Assembly (NCBI GenBank): GCA_016271365.2
Contig: CM057456.1
Location: 667,141,501-667,205,500, forward strand
Direction of reading: 5' to 3'
DNA length: 64,000 nucleotides
DNA from: Neoceratodus forsteri
Lineage: Eukaryota; Chordata; Ceratodontiformes; Ceratodontidae
A program made the position numbers and the translations under genes. Positions 22,860-32,379 of this stretch are shown here, piece by piece. Each line of letters starts with the position of its first letter. The stretch's first letter is position 1. Under the pieces are notes generated by a model, which was not told the origin of the DNA, made no database searches, and saw nothing but the letters and a program-made list of their open reading frames with translations.

Positions 22860-23460
22860 GGAGACCAAAGAGGATGCTGGGAACCTCCACAAAGGAGACC
22901 CATAGAAGGGTGGCATGGGACCCCACAGGGGAAGGATCAACTCCTGGTGGGGCACTCCTCTGTTAGGAAGGTAGAACTGGGGGAGGAAGGGGAGAGGGAG
23001 GTAAGGTGCCTGCCTGGCACCATGGCTTGGAGGGACAGGGAGCCAATCCACAGGATTGCTGGAGCAGCTGCACAGGGGAGGGAGCTGGATGTCATTGTCC
23101 ACCTAGGGACAAATGACCTGGCTAAGAAAGGGATTAGAGCAGAGCAGGAAGAGTTTGTGGAATAGGGGAGGGGCTTTATGCAAGTAGCACGCACAGTAAC
23201 CTTCTCGGAGTAGAAGAGACTAAGGTGTTCCGCACCATGGGATTCAATCAGTGGTTGAAAAACTGGTGCAAAGCTCAGGGATTTGGCTTCATTGGGGACT
23301 GGGGGTCCACCTGAAGTGATGCAAGCCTATAATGGCATGATGGGCTGCATCTGTCTAGGAGGGGAACCAGAATCCTAGGTGATAGGTTTAAATGCTCCAT
23401 TGCAAGCATTTAAAACTAGCCAAGGGAGGTGGTACTGGAAATTAGCAGGGAAATCCTAGC
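22860..23460 (+). pseudogene. CR1-A ORF1, esterase-domain remnant
   Basis: The C-terminal lipase/esterase-like (SGNH) part of CR1 ORF1. The visible blocks are GKDQLLVGHSSVRKVEL (family LLVGDSxVR; the Asp is His here, with the catalytic Ser after it), VRCLPGTMA and DVIVHLGTNDLAKKG (the GTND oxyanion block). A stop at 23163-23165 ends the frame. The rest decays through other frames to about 23460, including an FSE-like motif and a GWKTGAKLRDLASLG region. In CR1 this protein accompanies ORF2 in the retrotransposition particle. Confidence 0.75.
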
Positions 23461-23474
23461 CTTCCCCAAAAACC

Positions 23475-25735
23475 ATGGAAGTAAGTGTGGTAAACACTAA
23501 CATAGAGGTGGCAATAGGGAGAATGGCAGGGGTAAATGGGGGAAGTGAAAAAGGCAAGAAGGACAGGGATAGGACAAAAAGGTGTAAGGCCATCAGGAAA
23601 TGGAGGGTAATGAGTACCAGTAGCCTGGGCAACAAGCTCCCTGAGCTGGTGGCCTTGATGGAAGAGAGATGCCTGGATATCATAGCAGTCACAGAAACAT
23701 GGTACACAGAGAACCATGACTGGGATGTTAACATACCAGGGTACATAACTTACAGGAGAGACAGACAGGGGAAAAAAGGGGAAGGAGTAGTTCCCTATGT
23801 AAAGGAAGGGATAAAAAGCAACTGAACAAAAGAGTAAACAGGGAGGAGAGGAGGCACTGTGGGTCACCTTGGAGACTAGAAAGGGCACCACAATCTGCAC
23901 AGGGGTTGTGTACAGACCCCCATGTCAGGGGGAGGGAATGGACAAGGATATGATAGAAGGCATACTTAGGATGGCAGAGAAAGGGGAGATAATGTTGATG
24001 GGAGACCTGAATATGCCAGATGTTAACTGGAGCACATTTGCTGCAGCCACATCCAAGAGCAGGGTCATTCTTGATGCCCTACAGGTGGCAGGCCTCAGAC
24101 AGCTAGTTTCAGAACCCACTCATGAGGGAGCAATCTTAGACCTCATGCTCTCAAATTGGGGCACTGAGAGGATCTCAGATCTAGAAGTGGGTTGCCATCT
24201 GGGAACAAGTGACCATCAAACAGTGTGGTTCACGTTAAACTCAGCTACAGAATCAAGCCATTCAAAAGTGAGAGTACTGGACTTCAGGAGGGCTGACTTT
24301 GGTAAGATGGGAAAGTGCCTCAGAAAAGCACTAGCAAACAGGCTAGAAGGAGGGGTGGAGCAACAACAGGGAATCACCAGAACTGCCATCACAGAGGCAA
24401 CAAGCCTTTGTATGAAGCAAATAAACAAATCAAAATGAAAGAAAAAGCCACTATGGTTCTCAAAAGAGGTGTCTGGGAAAGTCAGGGAGAAAAAGATAGC
24501 ATTCAGAAAGTATAAGGAAACACAGAAGAAGCAGGACAGAGAGCTGTACCAGTTAAGGCAGAAAAAAGCAGGGAGGGAAGTCAGAATAGCAAAGGCCCAA
24601 ACTGAGAAAAAGATAGCCCACTCAGTTAAGAAGGGGATAAAGCCTTTTACAGGTAAATCAGAGAGTGTAGAAAGACAAAGGGAGGGACAGTGAGGCTGAA
24701 TAGAATGAATGGTGGGTGGGCAGAGGGGGACAGTGAAAAAGCAAGGATACTGAATGAATCTTTCTGCTCAGTATTCACAAAAGTGGAGGGGGAAGTGTCT
24801 AATCCAATTAAAAGAAGCACTCTTGATGGGGGGTCAATCCCAGCCCTTTCACAGAAGAAAGGGTTCTGCAAGAACTCCTAAAACTGAAGGTGGACAAAGC
24901 AATGGGGCCTGATGGAATTCACCCCAGAATTCTAAAAGTATTAAGGAGGAACTAGTGAAACCACTGACTACTCTTTTTTAATAAATCATGGGAGGATGGT
25001 GTGGTACCCAAGGACTGGAGGAAGGCAGAAGTGATTCCCCTTCACAAAACCAAGACAGAGGCAGGAAACTATAGACCTGTCAGTTTGACCTCTCTGGTAG
25101 GGAAAGTGATGGAGTCACTTCTGAAGGAAAGAATTTTTGAGCACCTAGAGGCCAGTGGGGAAAAGGACCCAAAGCAGCATGGGTTCACAATGGGAAGGAT
25201 AAGAAGGGACTTGGCAAGGTTGGAAGAATGGTCAGAAGTATGGTAGCTAAGATTCAGTGCAAAGAAGTGCAAAACAATGCACCTGGGAAACAAGAACCCA
25301 GGGGAAGATTACACAATGGGGGAGGGGGAGGTAGTAACAACAACAAAAAAGGAAAGAAACCTGGGGGTAATCATATCAGATGACCTTAAGGTTAGCAAGC
25401 AATGTGAGAAGGCAGTAGGGAGGGCTGGGGGTATACTAGGATGCAAAGGGAGAAGCATCACCAGCAGAAAACAGGAAGTTGTTATCCCTCTGTACAGACA
25501 GCTGGTGAGACCCCATCTGGAGTACTGCATCCAGTTATGGAGACCCCATCTCCGCAAGGACATAGACAGGATAGAGGCAGTCCAGAGGAGGGCAACTAAA
25601 ATGGTGCAGGGTCTGCAAGAGAAGCAGTACAAGGAGAGACTAAAGGAGCTTAATATGTATACCCTTGAGGAAAGAAGGGGGGGGGCATGATAGAAACTTT
25701 TAAGTACCTCAGTGGAATCAACAAAGTCCAAGAGG
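23475..25735 (+). pseudogene. CR1-A ORF2, endonuclease and truncated reverse transcriptase
   Basis: Endonuclease blocks: LGNKLPELVALMEERCLDIIAVTETWY region (23620-23705) with the catalytic Glu, GVVYRPP (23904), LMGDLNMPDVNW (23995), ILDLMLSNW and LGTSDHQTVWF (24200) with an intact SDH. A stop near 23824 and the frame break after 24438 interrupt it. The reverse transcriptase starts with DWRKAEVIPLHKT and NYRPVSLTS (25055), reaches QHGFTMGR (25180), then jumps to the RLEEWSEVW block, so the palm with the catalytic Asp residues is deleted. The thumb then follows: RNLGVIISDDLKVSKQ, VRPHLEYCIQLWRPHLRKDIDRIEAVQRRATKM. Confidence 0.88.
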
Positions 25736-26075
25736 GTAGCATCTTTCAGAAAAAGAGATGTGCAAGAACAAGGGGATACAATTTAAAGATGGGGGGGGTT
25801 CCGGGGCAATGTGAGGAAGTATTATTTCACAGAGAGGATAGTGGATGCATGGAACAGCCTTCCTGAGGAGGTTGTGGGGTCTAAAACTGTGGGAGAATTC
25901 AAGAATGCATGGGACAGACATAACTGTCACAAGGCAATTCTTGCGGAGGGTAGGAAGAAATAGGCTGTTGGTTAACTAGGATCTGCATCCTATCCTGTAG
26001 GTAGGGAAATGGGCAGACTAGGTGGGCCAAGCGGTCCTTATCTGCCATCAAAGTCTATGTTTCTATGTTTCTGTA

Positions 26076-26412
26076 GTTAAAGGGAACCCCTTGTCCATGG
26101 AGATAAAAGTAAGAAAAGAGCCAACTTAGGCACTGAAAATGTTTTACTTCTCAGATTTGCCATGTTGACGGAGGGGGTTGTGCATTGGACTTTGTCTGTT
26201 TGTTACATGCCACAAAAACAGCAGTACCCCTCAGCAGAAATGTGATTTTAACTTTGTGGATATTGCAAAGGTTAGAGCATGCTAGTCATGGAATGTGTTT
26301 AGAGGTTGAGAGCTTGTGGTTCTCCTTTTAGCATGCTCCATTTGATCACCTGTGAACTATCTTTGTTGAAAACATTTTAGTTTAAAGGAGCCAATTAAGC
26401 AGTGCACTCTAT
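26076..26412 (+). mobile_element. right arm of the inverted-repeat element, second piece
   Basis: Resumes the ~450-bp unit right after CR1-A with GGAACCCCTTGTCCATGG and ATAAAAGTAAG, then repeats the start of the next unit (CAGCAGAAATGTGATTT at 26232). It is cut at TGCACTCTAT (26403-26412) by retroposon Y. Confidence 0.8.
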
Positions 26413-26994
26413 ATTTTTTTTGCACTTCCCTTGCTTCTCAACGAGCCACTCCTTCAGGTCACCTAGGTACCCCACCAGCACTCCATCCCCACTACCATCC
26501 ACCACCCCACATTGTGGCCCCCCTGTGTAACCCAACATTTCCTTTCATCAGATGGGATCCCCTCTTCGGGGGAGAAAGCGCTGGTGAGGGTGACCAGAGT
26601 GCCTTACCTGGCCCAGTTGCTGCTGGGGTCAGCCTGGGCTGTTTGGGGCTTTGTGGCAGCATGGGACTGGCAGCTGTCATCTGGCCAGTCAGGGGGCCAC
26701 TTCTGGTTTCTCCCCCATGAAAGCAACATGCCAGGATGTCAAAGTGTGTGCAGATCTCTGTCGCACTCCCTACTCAGCATGGCCAAATGTGCTGCCATGC
26801 CTCTGGCCTCCGCCAGAGGTTGGCAAACACAGGGCTGCATACCACCCTCCCTCCTGGGATGAGGCAAGCCATCATGGGACACTCGAGCCAGCTACCCCCC
26901 AGATGGCCTTCAGACACCTGGATCCATTATCAAACTTGGGTCATCAGCGTCACAGGCAGAAATCCAACCGCTGCAATGGCAGGCCAGCCAGTAA
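26413..26994 (-). mobile_element. poly(A) retroposon copy Y with 10-bp target duplication
   Basis: The insert begins with ATTTTTTTT (poly(A) on the minus strand) and is flanked by TGCACTCTAT at 26403-26412 and 26995-27004. An uninterrupted copy of the target is visible at 22656-22665. The body is about 580 bp, GC-richer than its surroundings, with no recognised coding region. A poly(A) tail with a 10-bp duplication is the mark of an L1-type target-primed insertion, different from the CR1 insertions nearby. Confidence 0.8.
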
Positions 26995-27204
26995 TGCACT
27001 CTATTTAACAGTAGCCACTGTAGGCATTTTATAAGCTCAAACCATGGGTTCCACCTTGGTATCTGGTGGTGTGGCTTGATCACACTGGAATTTCAATCTG
27101 GTATCCAACAGAACCCCTGTTCCAAAGAAATAAAAGTAAGAAAATAGCTAATTTAGGCAGAAAACCCGGGGGGGGGGGGTGCACTGAACTCTGTTCATTT
27201 GCTA
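26995..27204 (+). mobile_element. right arm of the inverted-repeat element, third piece
   Basis: Continues the unit with CAGTAGCCACTGTAGGCATTT, GAATTTCAATCTGG and AAATAAAAGTAAGAAAATAGC, with a run of about 12 G at 27168-27179, then ends at GCTACATGC before the CR1-B sequence CCAGAAGTC. Confidence 0.75.
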
Positions 27205-27707
27205 CATGCACCAGAAGTCAATCCTTGCTGGATGCCTTCCAGGACTGTCAGCTGAAACAGCTAGTTAAGGAATCCACCAGGCAGAGTGCAATTCTTGATT
27301 CAGTGCTCACCAACCTGGAGGAGACTGTATCTGTGAGAATAGGGGAGCCACTGGGGAACAGTGACCATAACTCCAGTTGGTTTGAACTTGCTCAAGTGTC
27401 TGGAAAACCTCAATTGAGAGACAAAGTCCTGGATTTCAGAGAGGTAGATTTCAACAGGCTGAGCAAGCCAGTCAGGAAAAAGTTAATCAGGGTGGACAAC
27501 ACAGGAGGCAGAAGAGAGACGGAGGCAAATAAGGGAGCCATTCTCAAGGCATCTAAGTTAAGCATGAGAATGGTAACCAAACAGAACAAGTTCAAGAGAC
27601 CATCTTTGTTCCCAGCAAGAGTCTGGGAAGCAGTGAGGACAAGGTCTTCTATAAGTATGAAGAAAAGCAGGGGAGGAAGAAGGGGGAGAACACATACTGA
27701 AAAATAG
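27205..27707 (+). pseudogene. CR1-B ORF2, endonuclease end and linker
   Basis: Reads SQSLLDAFQDCQLKQLVKES, then ILDSVLTNLEE, LGNSDHNSSWFEL with the catalytic SDH pair intact, VLDFREVDFNRL and a basic linker. The frame is open for about 165 codons. The codons before 27205 in the same frame come from the ~450-bp unit and are not CR1. Confidence 0.85.
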
Positions 27708-27801
27708 GGAGGTAAAAAAAGGGTTGTTAGGAAGGTAGAAGCAGACCAGAGCTGCATAGTGCATAGGGGGTCAAGAGCAGAGAAAAACAGTTCTTCCATA
27801 T

Positions 27802-28124
27802 TTTATGCTGATGCCGCAGTGACATTTTGAAAGTGAAGTACATAATAGCGGTAAGTCGCTGTTGTCACTTTAATGTACCCGCGGGACCCCGGTATTGCTT
27901 TCTCTGGGGTTTACCCCCTCCCCAAATCAACTCAGCCTCAGAGTTGACATTCCTAAGTTATGAGGGGCAGAGCTCCCTGCATGGGGGGTTTGTGGGGTGA
28001 AAACTCTGAAAAAAAAACAGACAGTTTCCCAGCGGATTTATGCCGACTGCAACTTGCAGTCAACATGAATTCGTCACTGTAGTATCATGTCAGAAAAAAG
28101 TTGTCTCTCTGGTGTCATGGATCC
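27802..28124. mobile_element. 323-bp insert with 9-bp target duplication
   Basis: Flanked by CTTCCATAT at 27793-27801 and 28125-28133, between the endonuclease and reverse transcriptase of CR1-B. The insert has no coding region and no obvious terminal inverted repeat. An 8-9-bp duplication fits hAT or Mutator-like DNA elements. Confidence 0.6.
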
Positions 28125-28133
28125 CTTCCATAT

Positions 28134-29470
28134 ACTTGACAAAAAGAGGAAGAAAGGAGGGGGCATTGTAAGGTTAGTGGTTGGTAGGGTGATGGAGGAG
28201 TATGGGAAAAAAGGCTGCTGTCTTTAATGATTGCTTAAGCTCAGTTTTACTAAGGAGAACAATGGACCCTTATCAGATAGTGGCACCAAAGTGGCCACTA
28301 AGGCAGTCCTGGAAATGAGGCAGCCAACAAAGTGAAAAGGTCTGGCAGCACTTAAAATAGATAAAGCCCTGGGACCAGATGGGTTGCATCTGATGTTACT
28401 CAGACAGCTGGTAGCAGAACTGGCTGACCCCTGATATGTAGGTCTATCCAACCACTCTCTATGGTGGGAGTAATTCCAAAGGATTGAAGTGTTGCAGACA
28501 GAGTTCTGCTCCATAAGGGGAGGGACAAGGAACATGTGGGGAACTACAGACATGTCAATCTTAACCTCTATTGTAGAGAAATAGCCAGAGTCACTGGTCA
28601 AATAAAATCTTGTAGACTACTTGAAGAGCAATGGGCTCCTGTACAATAAACAGTATAGGTGCATGGCAGGGAATGTTTGTCACACTGACCAAGAGGCTAT
28701 GTTGTGGATTTGCTTTCCTTCGACTTCCACAAGGCTTTCGACTCTGGGGCAGGCTGTGTCTCTTCGCCGATGAAACTAAGCTCTGCGGCATAGTGGAGAG
28801 TGACTAGGGAATTGGAGAAATGCAGAGTGGTGTACAAAAAGTAGAGGGGTGGTCTAAGGTTTGGTAAATTAAATTGAACACCAAAAAGTGCAATGTAATG
28901 CACCTAAGGAACAAGGTTCCCAGGACAGAGTACTGGATTGGTGGGATGAAACTTAGCACTACGGCTGAGGAATGGGACCCTAGAGATATCATCAGTGACT
29001 CTCACAAATAATTGAATTGGTGCAACAGGAATAGAGCAAAGTGAGTAGGATGCTGGGATGTATCAGGAGGGGTACTGATAGCTGAAGGGAGGAGGTAATA
29101 CTTTCCCTATATAGATCCTTAGTGGGGCCACACCTGGACTACTGTACCCAGTTCTGGAGTCCTGCTCAGGGAAGATAAAGATAGGCTAAAGATAGTGCAG
29201 TGCAGGGTAACAGAAGTGATTCAAGGCCAAAAGAGCAGGTCCTATGAGGAGTGCTTCAAGGCATTGAATATGTACTCACTGGAGAACAGAAGAGAGATAG
29301 GATATATTGTGGAGAACTTCAAGTTCATAAAAGGAATTAATAAGGTGAACTGTGGGGCAATATATAGCTTGAATACTAGTTCATGGTCACATGAATGCAA
29401 GTGGGAACTGACAGGAGGGAGACTCATAAGGGACAGGAAGTATTATTTTCAGAAAGGATAGTGGAGCTAT
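28134..29470 (+). pseudogene. CR1-B ORF2, reverse transcriptase remnants
   Basis: Pieces in several frames: AVFNDCLSSVLL (28225), IDKALGPDGLHLMLL (28358), DFHKAFDS (28720), directly followed by a LFADETKLCG-like block (28757-28790, FADE instead of FADD), then GATPGLLYPVLESC and a C-terminal block (29230-29460). The stretch between the KAFD and FAD blocks is far shorter than in an intact protein, so the central palm is deleted. Confidence 0.8.
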
Positions 29471-29712
29471 GGAACAGTCTGCCTGCCAAAGTGGTGTGTG
29501 CTAAAACTGTTGGTAGGTTCAACCATGGTTGGGATAGAATATGAAGGGTATAGTGATTGCTTAAGGCAGCACAAGCTTGGAGGGGAATGGGAGGATGGAT
29601 GGGGAGTACTAAGACCCTGGAGAGACAGTAGGTTTCAGGGCTAAATAGGGAACGCAGGCAGACTGGATGGACCACTGTTCTTTTTCTGCCATCATCTATA
29701 TTTCTGTTTCTA

Positions 29713-30092
29713 AAGTGTATTCCCTGTAGCAGAGTAATATGGTCCTGTTGGATACATAAACATGAAGTTGCAATGGAAACTAAGACACTTATGGAACTCC
29801 AGGCACAGCTGGTAGCAGCAAGGGAGGAGATATTACTGCTATGTCAACAGTTGAGCTGGTACCCAAAGGCACCCCTGTACCCCCACTCCCCCAGAGGCCC
29901 ACTAGCTGGGGGAACAGAGGGTGGTGGTGGGGGTGTGTGATGGGGCGGTTGCAAGGTGGTTGTCTAAGATCACTGCACACTGATACAAAATCACTTTGCA
30001 TCACTGCAGGTGCCTGACTCTTCCGAGGGTGGTGGGGGCACAGAGCCATAAGGGAGGAGTGAGCAGAAAAGCTTTTCGGCAACTAGTGGTGA
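29713..30092. other. unassigned spacer
   Basis: A short open frame begins at ATG 29773 (plus strand, about 56 codons, LQAQLVAAREEILLLCQQL then Gly/Pro-rich) but matches nothing I recognise. No repeat is identified. Confidence 0.35.
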
Positions 30093-30243
30093 AGCAAGTA
30101 ATAATACCCGACAGGGTGGGTGGTATTGGGCAATACCGGACTGCCCAGGGGCGTAATGAGACCTGACGCTGCAGGTGGAGGGTCTTATAGCTCCTGGAAG
30201 GTCTGGTATTGCCCATACCGCCCCCCTGAAGGGTATCATTGCG
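30093..30243. mobile_element. small fold-back element
   Basis: The outer arms, AATAATACCCGACAGGG (about 30097-30113) and the CCCCCTGAAGGGTATCATT side (30222-30240), are imperfect reverse complements. Inside them GGTATTGGGCAATACC (30121-30136) and GGTATTGCCCATACC (30204-30218) are each palindromic and also pair with one another. About 150 bp, no coding capacity. Confidence 0.65.
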
Positions 30244-30427
30244 CTTATAAAATAGGCTACATGTGCCATTTGGTATAGGATCAGAAAAAAAAAGCCTAAT
30301 CTATAAAAAATGACTACAAATGTATTGTTTTCCTTTTATTTGATAAAGTAGTTCCTGTGTCTACTGTATTAGCCAGTAGAGGGATGTGTAGTGGATGCTG
30401 CATATGTTTCTGGTTGTACCCCCCCAC

Positions 30428-30453
30428 ACACACACACACACAAACACACACGT
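30428..30453. repeat. (CA)n microsatellite
   Basis: CA repeat with one AA interruption. Confidence 0.9.
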
Positions 30454-30649
30454 TTAGATCATGATCAGTTCGTAAGTAAGGAAGTGAGACATGGCAACAT
30501 TTCTTTTATACTTTGTTTTTGGTTTTTTTTAAAGCAGAGATTTATGCTGAGGCATTATGTTGTGGACTGGGACAGTGTTGTTGCACTTGGTTGTAAGATC
30601 GGCATGTAAGTGTGGCTGCCGCTGTGGCAAGAGGTTGGAGTGATGTAGC

Positions 30650-31700
30650 TGTTTATTTATAGCAGAAGATTTTAAATCTCCAGCTGAACAATGACAGTGT
30701 TAGGGGACAATGGGGGGATGGTTTTAGAAGGGGAGAGATCGATACAGAGTGTGAGACCGCAGTCGGGAGAGTGCTGTCTTGTAAATTATTGTGGCTCAGC
30801 TGTGAGAAGTCATTAATTCTATTCTGTACCAGAATTCTGAATCAGGAGAGCATTGTAGCAGTTGGCTGAAGGATCGGCAAGAACTTATTTTTTTATTTAA
30901 ATCTCCAACTTACAGCCGGACAATGACAGAGTTAAGAGACAGCGGTGAAACAGTTTTATAGAAACATAGAAACATAGAATTTGACGGTAGATAAGGACCG
31001 CTTGTCCCACCCAGTCTGCCCATTTCCCTACCTATGGATAAGCTGCAGATCCTAGTTAACCAGCAGCCTACTTCTTCCTACCCCCAACCCCTAGAATTGC
31101 CTTATGACTGTCCCATGCATGCTTGAATTCCACCACTGTTTTTGACTCCACAACCTCCTCCGGAAGGCCGTTCCAGGCATCCATAACCCTCTCCGTGAAA
31201 AATACTTCCTTAAATTACCTCTGAGCTGCTCCCCATCTTCAAATTGTGCCTTGTTCTTGCACACCTCTTTTTTTGAAAGATGCTACCCTCTTGGACTTTG
31301 TTGATTCCCTTGAGGTACTTGAAAGTTTCTATCATGTCCCCCCTCTCCCTCCTTTCCTTGAGGCTATACATATTAAGCTCCTTAAATCTCTCTTCATACA
31401 TCTTCCAGTGCAGAACCTGCACCATTTTAGTTGCCCTCCTCTGGACAGCTTCCATCCTGTCTATGTCTTTGCGGAGATTGGGTCTCCAGAACTGCACGCA
31501 GTACTCCAGATGGGTCTCACCAGCTGTCTGTACAGAGGGATAATAACATCCTGTTTTCTACTGGTGATGCCTCTCCCTATGCATCCCAGTGTCCCCCCAG
31601 CCTAACAGTTTTAGAAGGGGAGAGATTGGTACAGAGCACGAAAGTGCAGTCGGGAGAGTGCTGCCATCTTTGTAAATGACTGCAGCTGTGAGGAAAAATA
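30650..31700 (+). repeat. duplicated ~200-bp unit, second copy split by CR1
   Basis: The first copy is about 30660-30830 (TTAAATCTCCAGCTGAACAATGACAG ... TTTTAGAAGGGGAGAG ... GCAGTCGGGAGAGTGCTG). The second begins near 30895 (AAATCTCCAACTTACAGCCGG), is cut at 30958, and resumes at 31604 with the same TTTTAGAAGGGGAGAG and GCAGTCGGGAGAGTGCTG words. Confidence 0.8.
30959..31603 (-). mobile_element. 5'-truncated CR1 with 10-bp target duplication
   Basis: Minus-strand CR1 3' end. It is flanked by AACAGTTTTA at 30949-30958 and 31604-31613. The coding remnant (31210-31497) reads FWRPNLRKDIDRMEAVQRRATKM, LKERRERGDMIETFKYLKGINKVQ, the C-terminus of CR1 ORF2, and the 3' UTR ends at CTATGTTTCTATGTTTCTAT (plus strand 30959-30980 in complement). 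Only about 645 bp remain, so reverse transcription stopped early. Confidence 0.9.
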
Positions 31701-32142
31701 AATTGTGGATTGTGTTTATTTATTTTTTTTTACATTAACAACAGCCAGCTCTGAGAGGACAGGGTAGGAAGTGGGTGTACCAAGTAACTTGTTAAGTGAG
31801 AGATGACAAAGTGGCAGCAGTTAGTAGTTTTAAACTGTATGGGCACAAGGAATCAAGATATCTGACTGGGAAAGTGGCGGATCATGGGAGGAGAGAGAGA
31901 TGTAAATACAAAAAAACTACTGAAAACAATATAGACAAAAATAAGTACAAAGAGGATAATGTGCACTTTTGCCAGGCAGTTGGCACTGAACTATAGAGCT
32001 TTGGGGAGACCCTATCTCTCACTAAGCAAGACAAAAAAATGTCAGCAATTTTAAATTGAAATTATCTGGTTTTAGCCAATTAGGAAGCAGGGTAGGCACT
32101 AAGATACTTTAGTGGGTGAAGGGGCACTATAGGCTGGTACAT

Positions 32143-32221
32143 TTTATTTCCTGGGCATCTATTGAAAGTTAATGTACCCCCCTAGCAAGGGTACTAGCCA
32201 ATCAGATGCCAGGAAATAAAA
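32143..32221. repeat. 18-bp inverted repeat
   Basis: TTTTATTTCCTGGGCATCT and AGATGCCAGGAAATAAAA, about 40 bp apart, are near-perfect reverse complements. The surrounding 31700-32380 has no other recognisable feature. Confidence 0.7.
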
Positions 32222-32379
32222 AGCCTATTTTCTAAAGTGAAATTAGGATTAGTGTAGCAAGGAGTATTCTAGTTGTAGAGGACTATGTATGATAAGAAGG
32301 GTTGGATAATGTGGTGGGAGGAGGAGGGAAGAGGAGGGGTGGATAGATGCTTTACAAGATCAGCAGCCATTCTGTATAT

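Larger units (their letters stand above)
22776..26075 (+). mobile_element. CR1-A, CR1 LINE with internal deletion
   Basis: A 3.3-kb CR1 copy inserted in the right arm of the inverted-repeat element. It retains part of ORF1, most of the ORF2 endonuclease, the two ends of the reverse transcriptase, and a 3' UTR ending in a GTCTATGTTTCTATGTTTCT repeat, the 8-bp 3' terminal repeat typical of CR1. The reverse transcriptase centre is missing. Confidence 0.9.
27205..29712 (+). mobile_element. CR1-B, CR1 LINE, main part
   Basis: The continuation of the CR1 begun at 20880. It holds the end of the endonuclease, a decayed reverse transcriptase and a 3' UTR ending GGCAGACTGGATGGACCACT...CTATATTTCTGTTTCT. 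It is interrupted by a 323-bp insert (27802-28124) and carries a deletion in the reverse-transcriptase palm around 28740. Confidence 0.85.

Noticed and set aside
29773..29943. Small plus-strand open frame with a helical start
   Set aside because: About 56 codons, Gly/Pro-rich end, no family recognised; not enough to call a gene.
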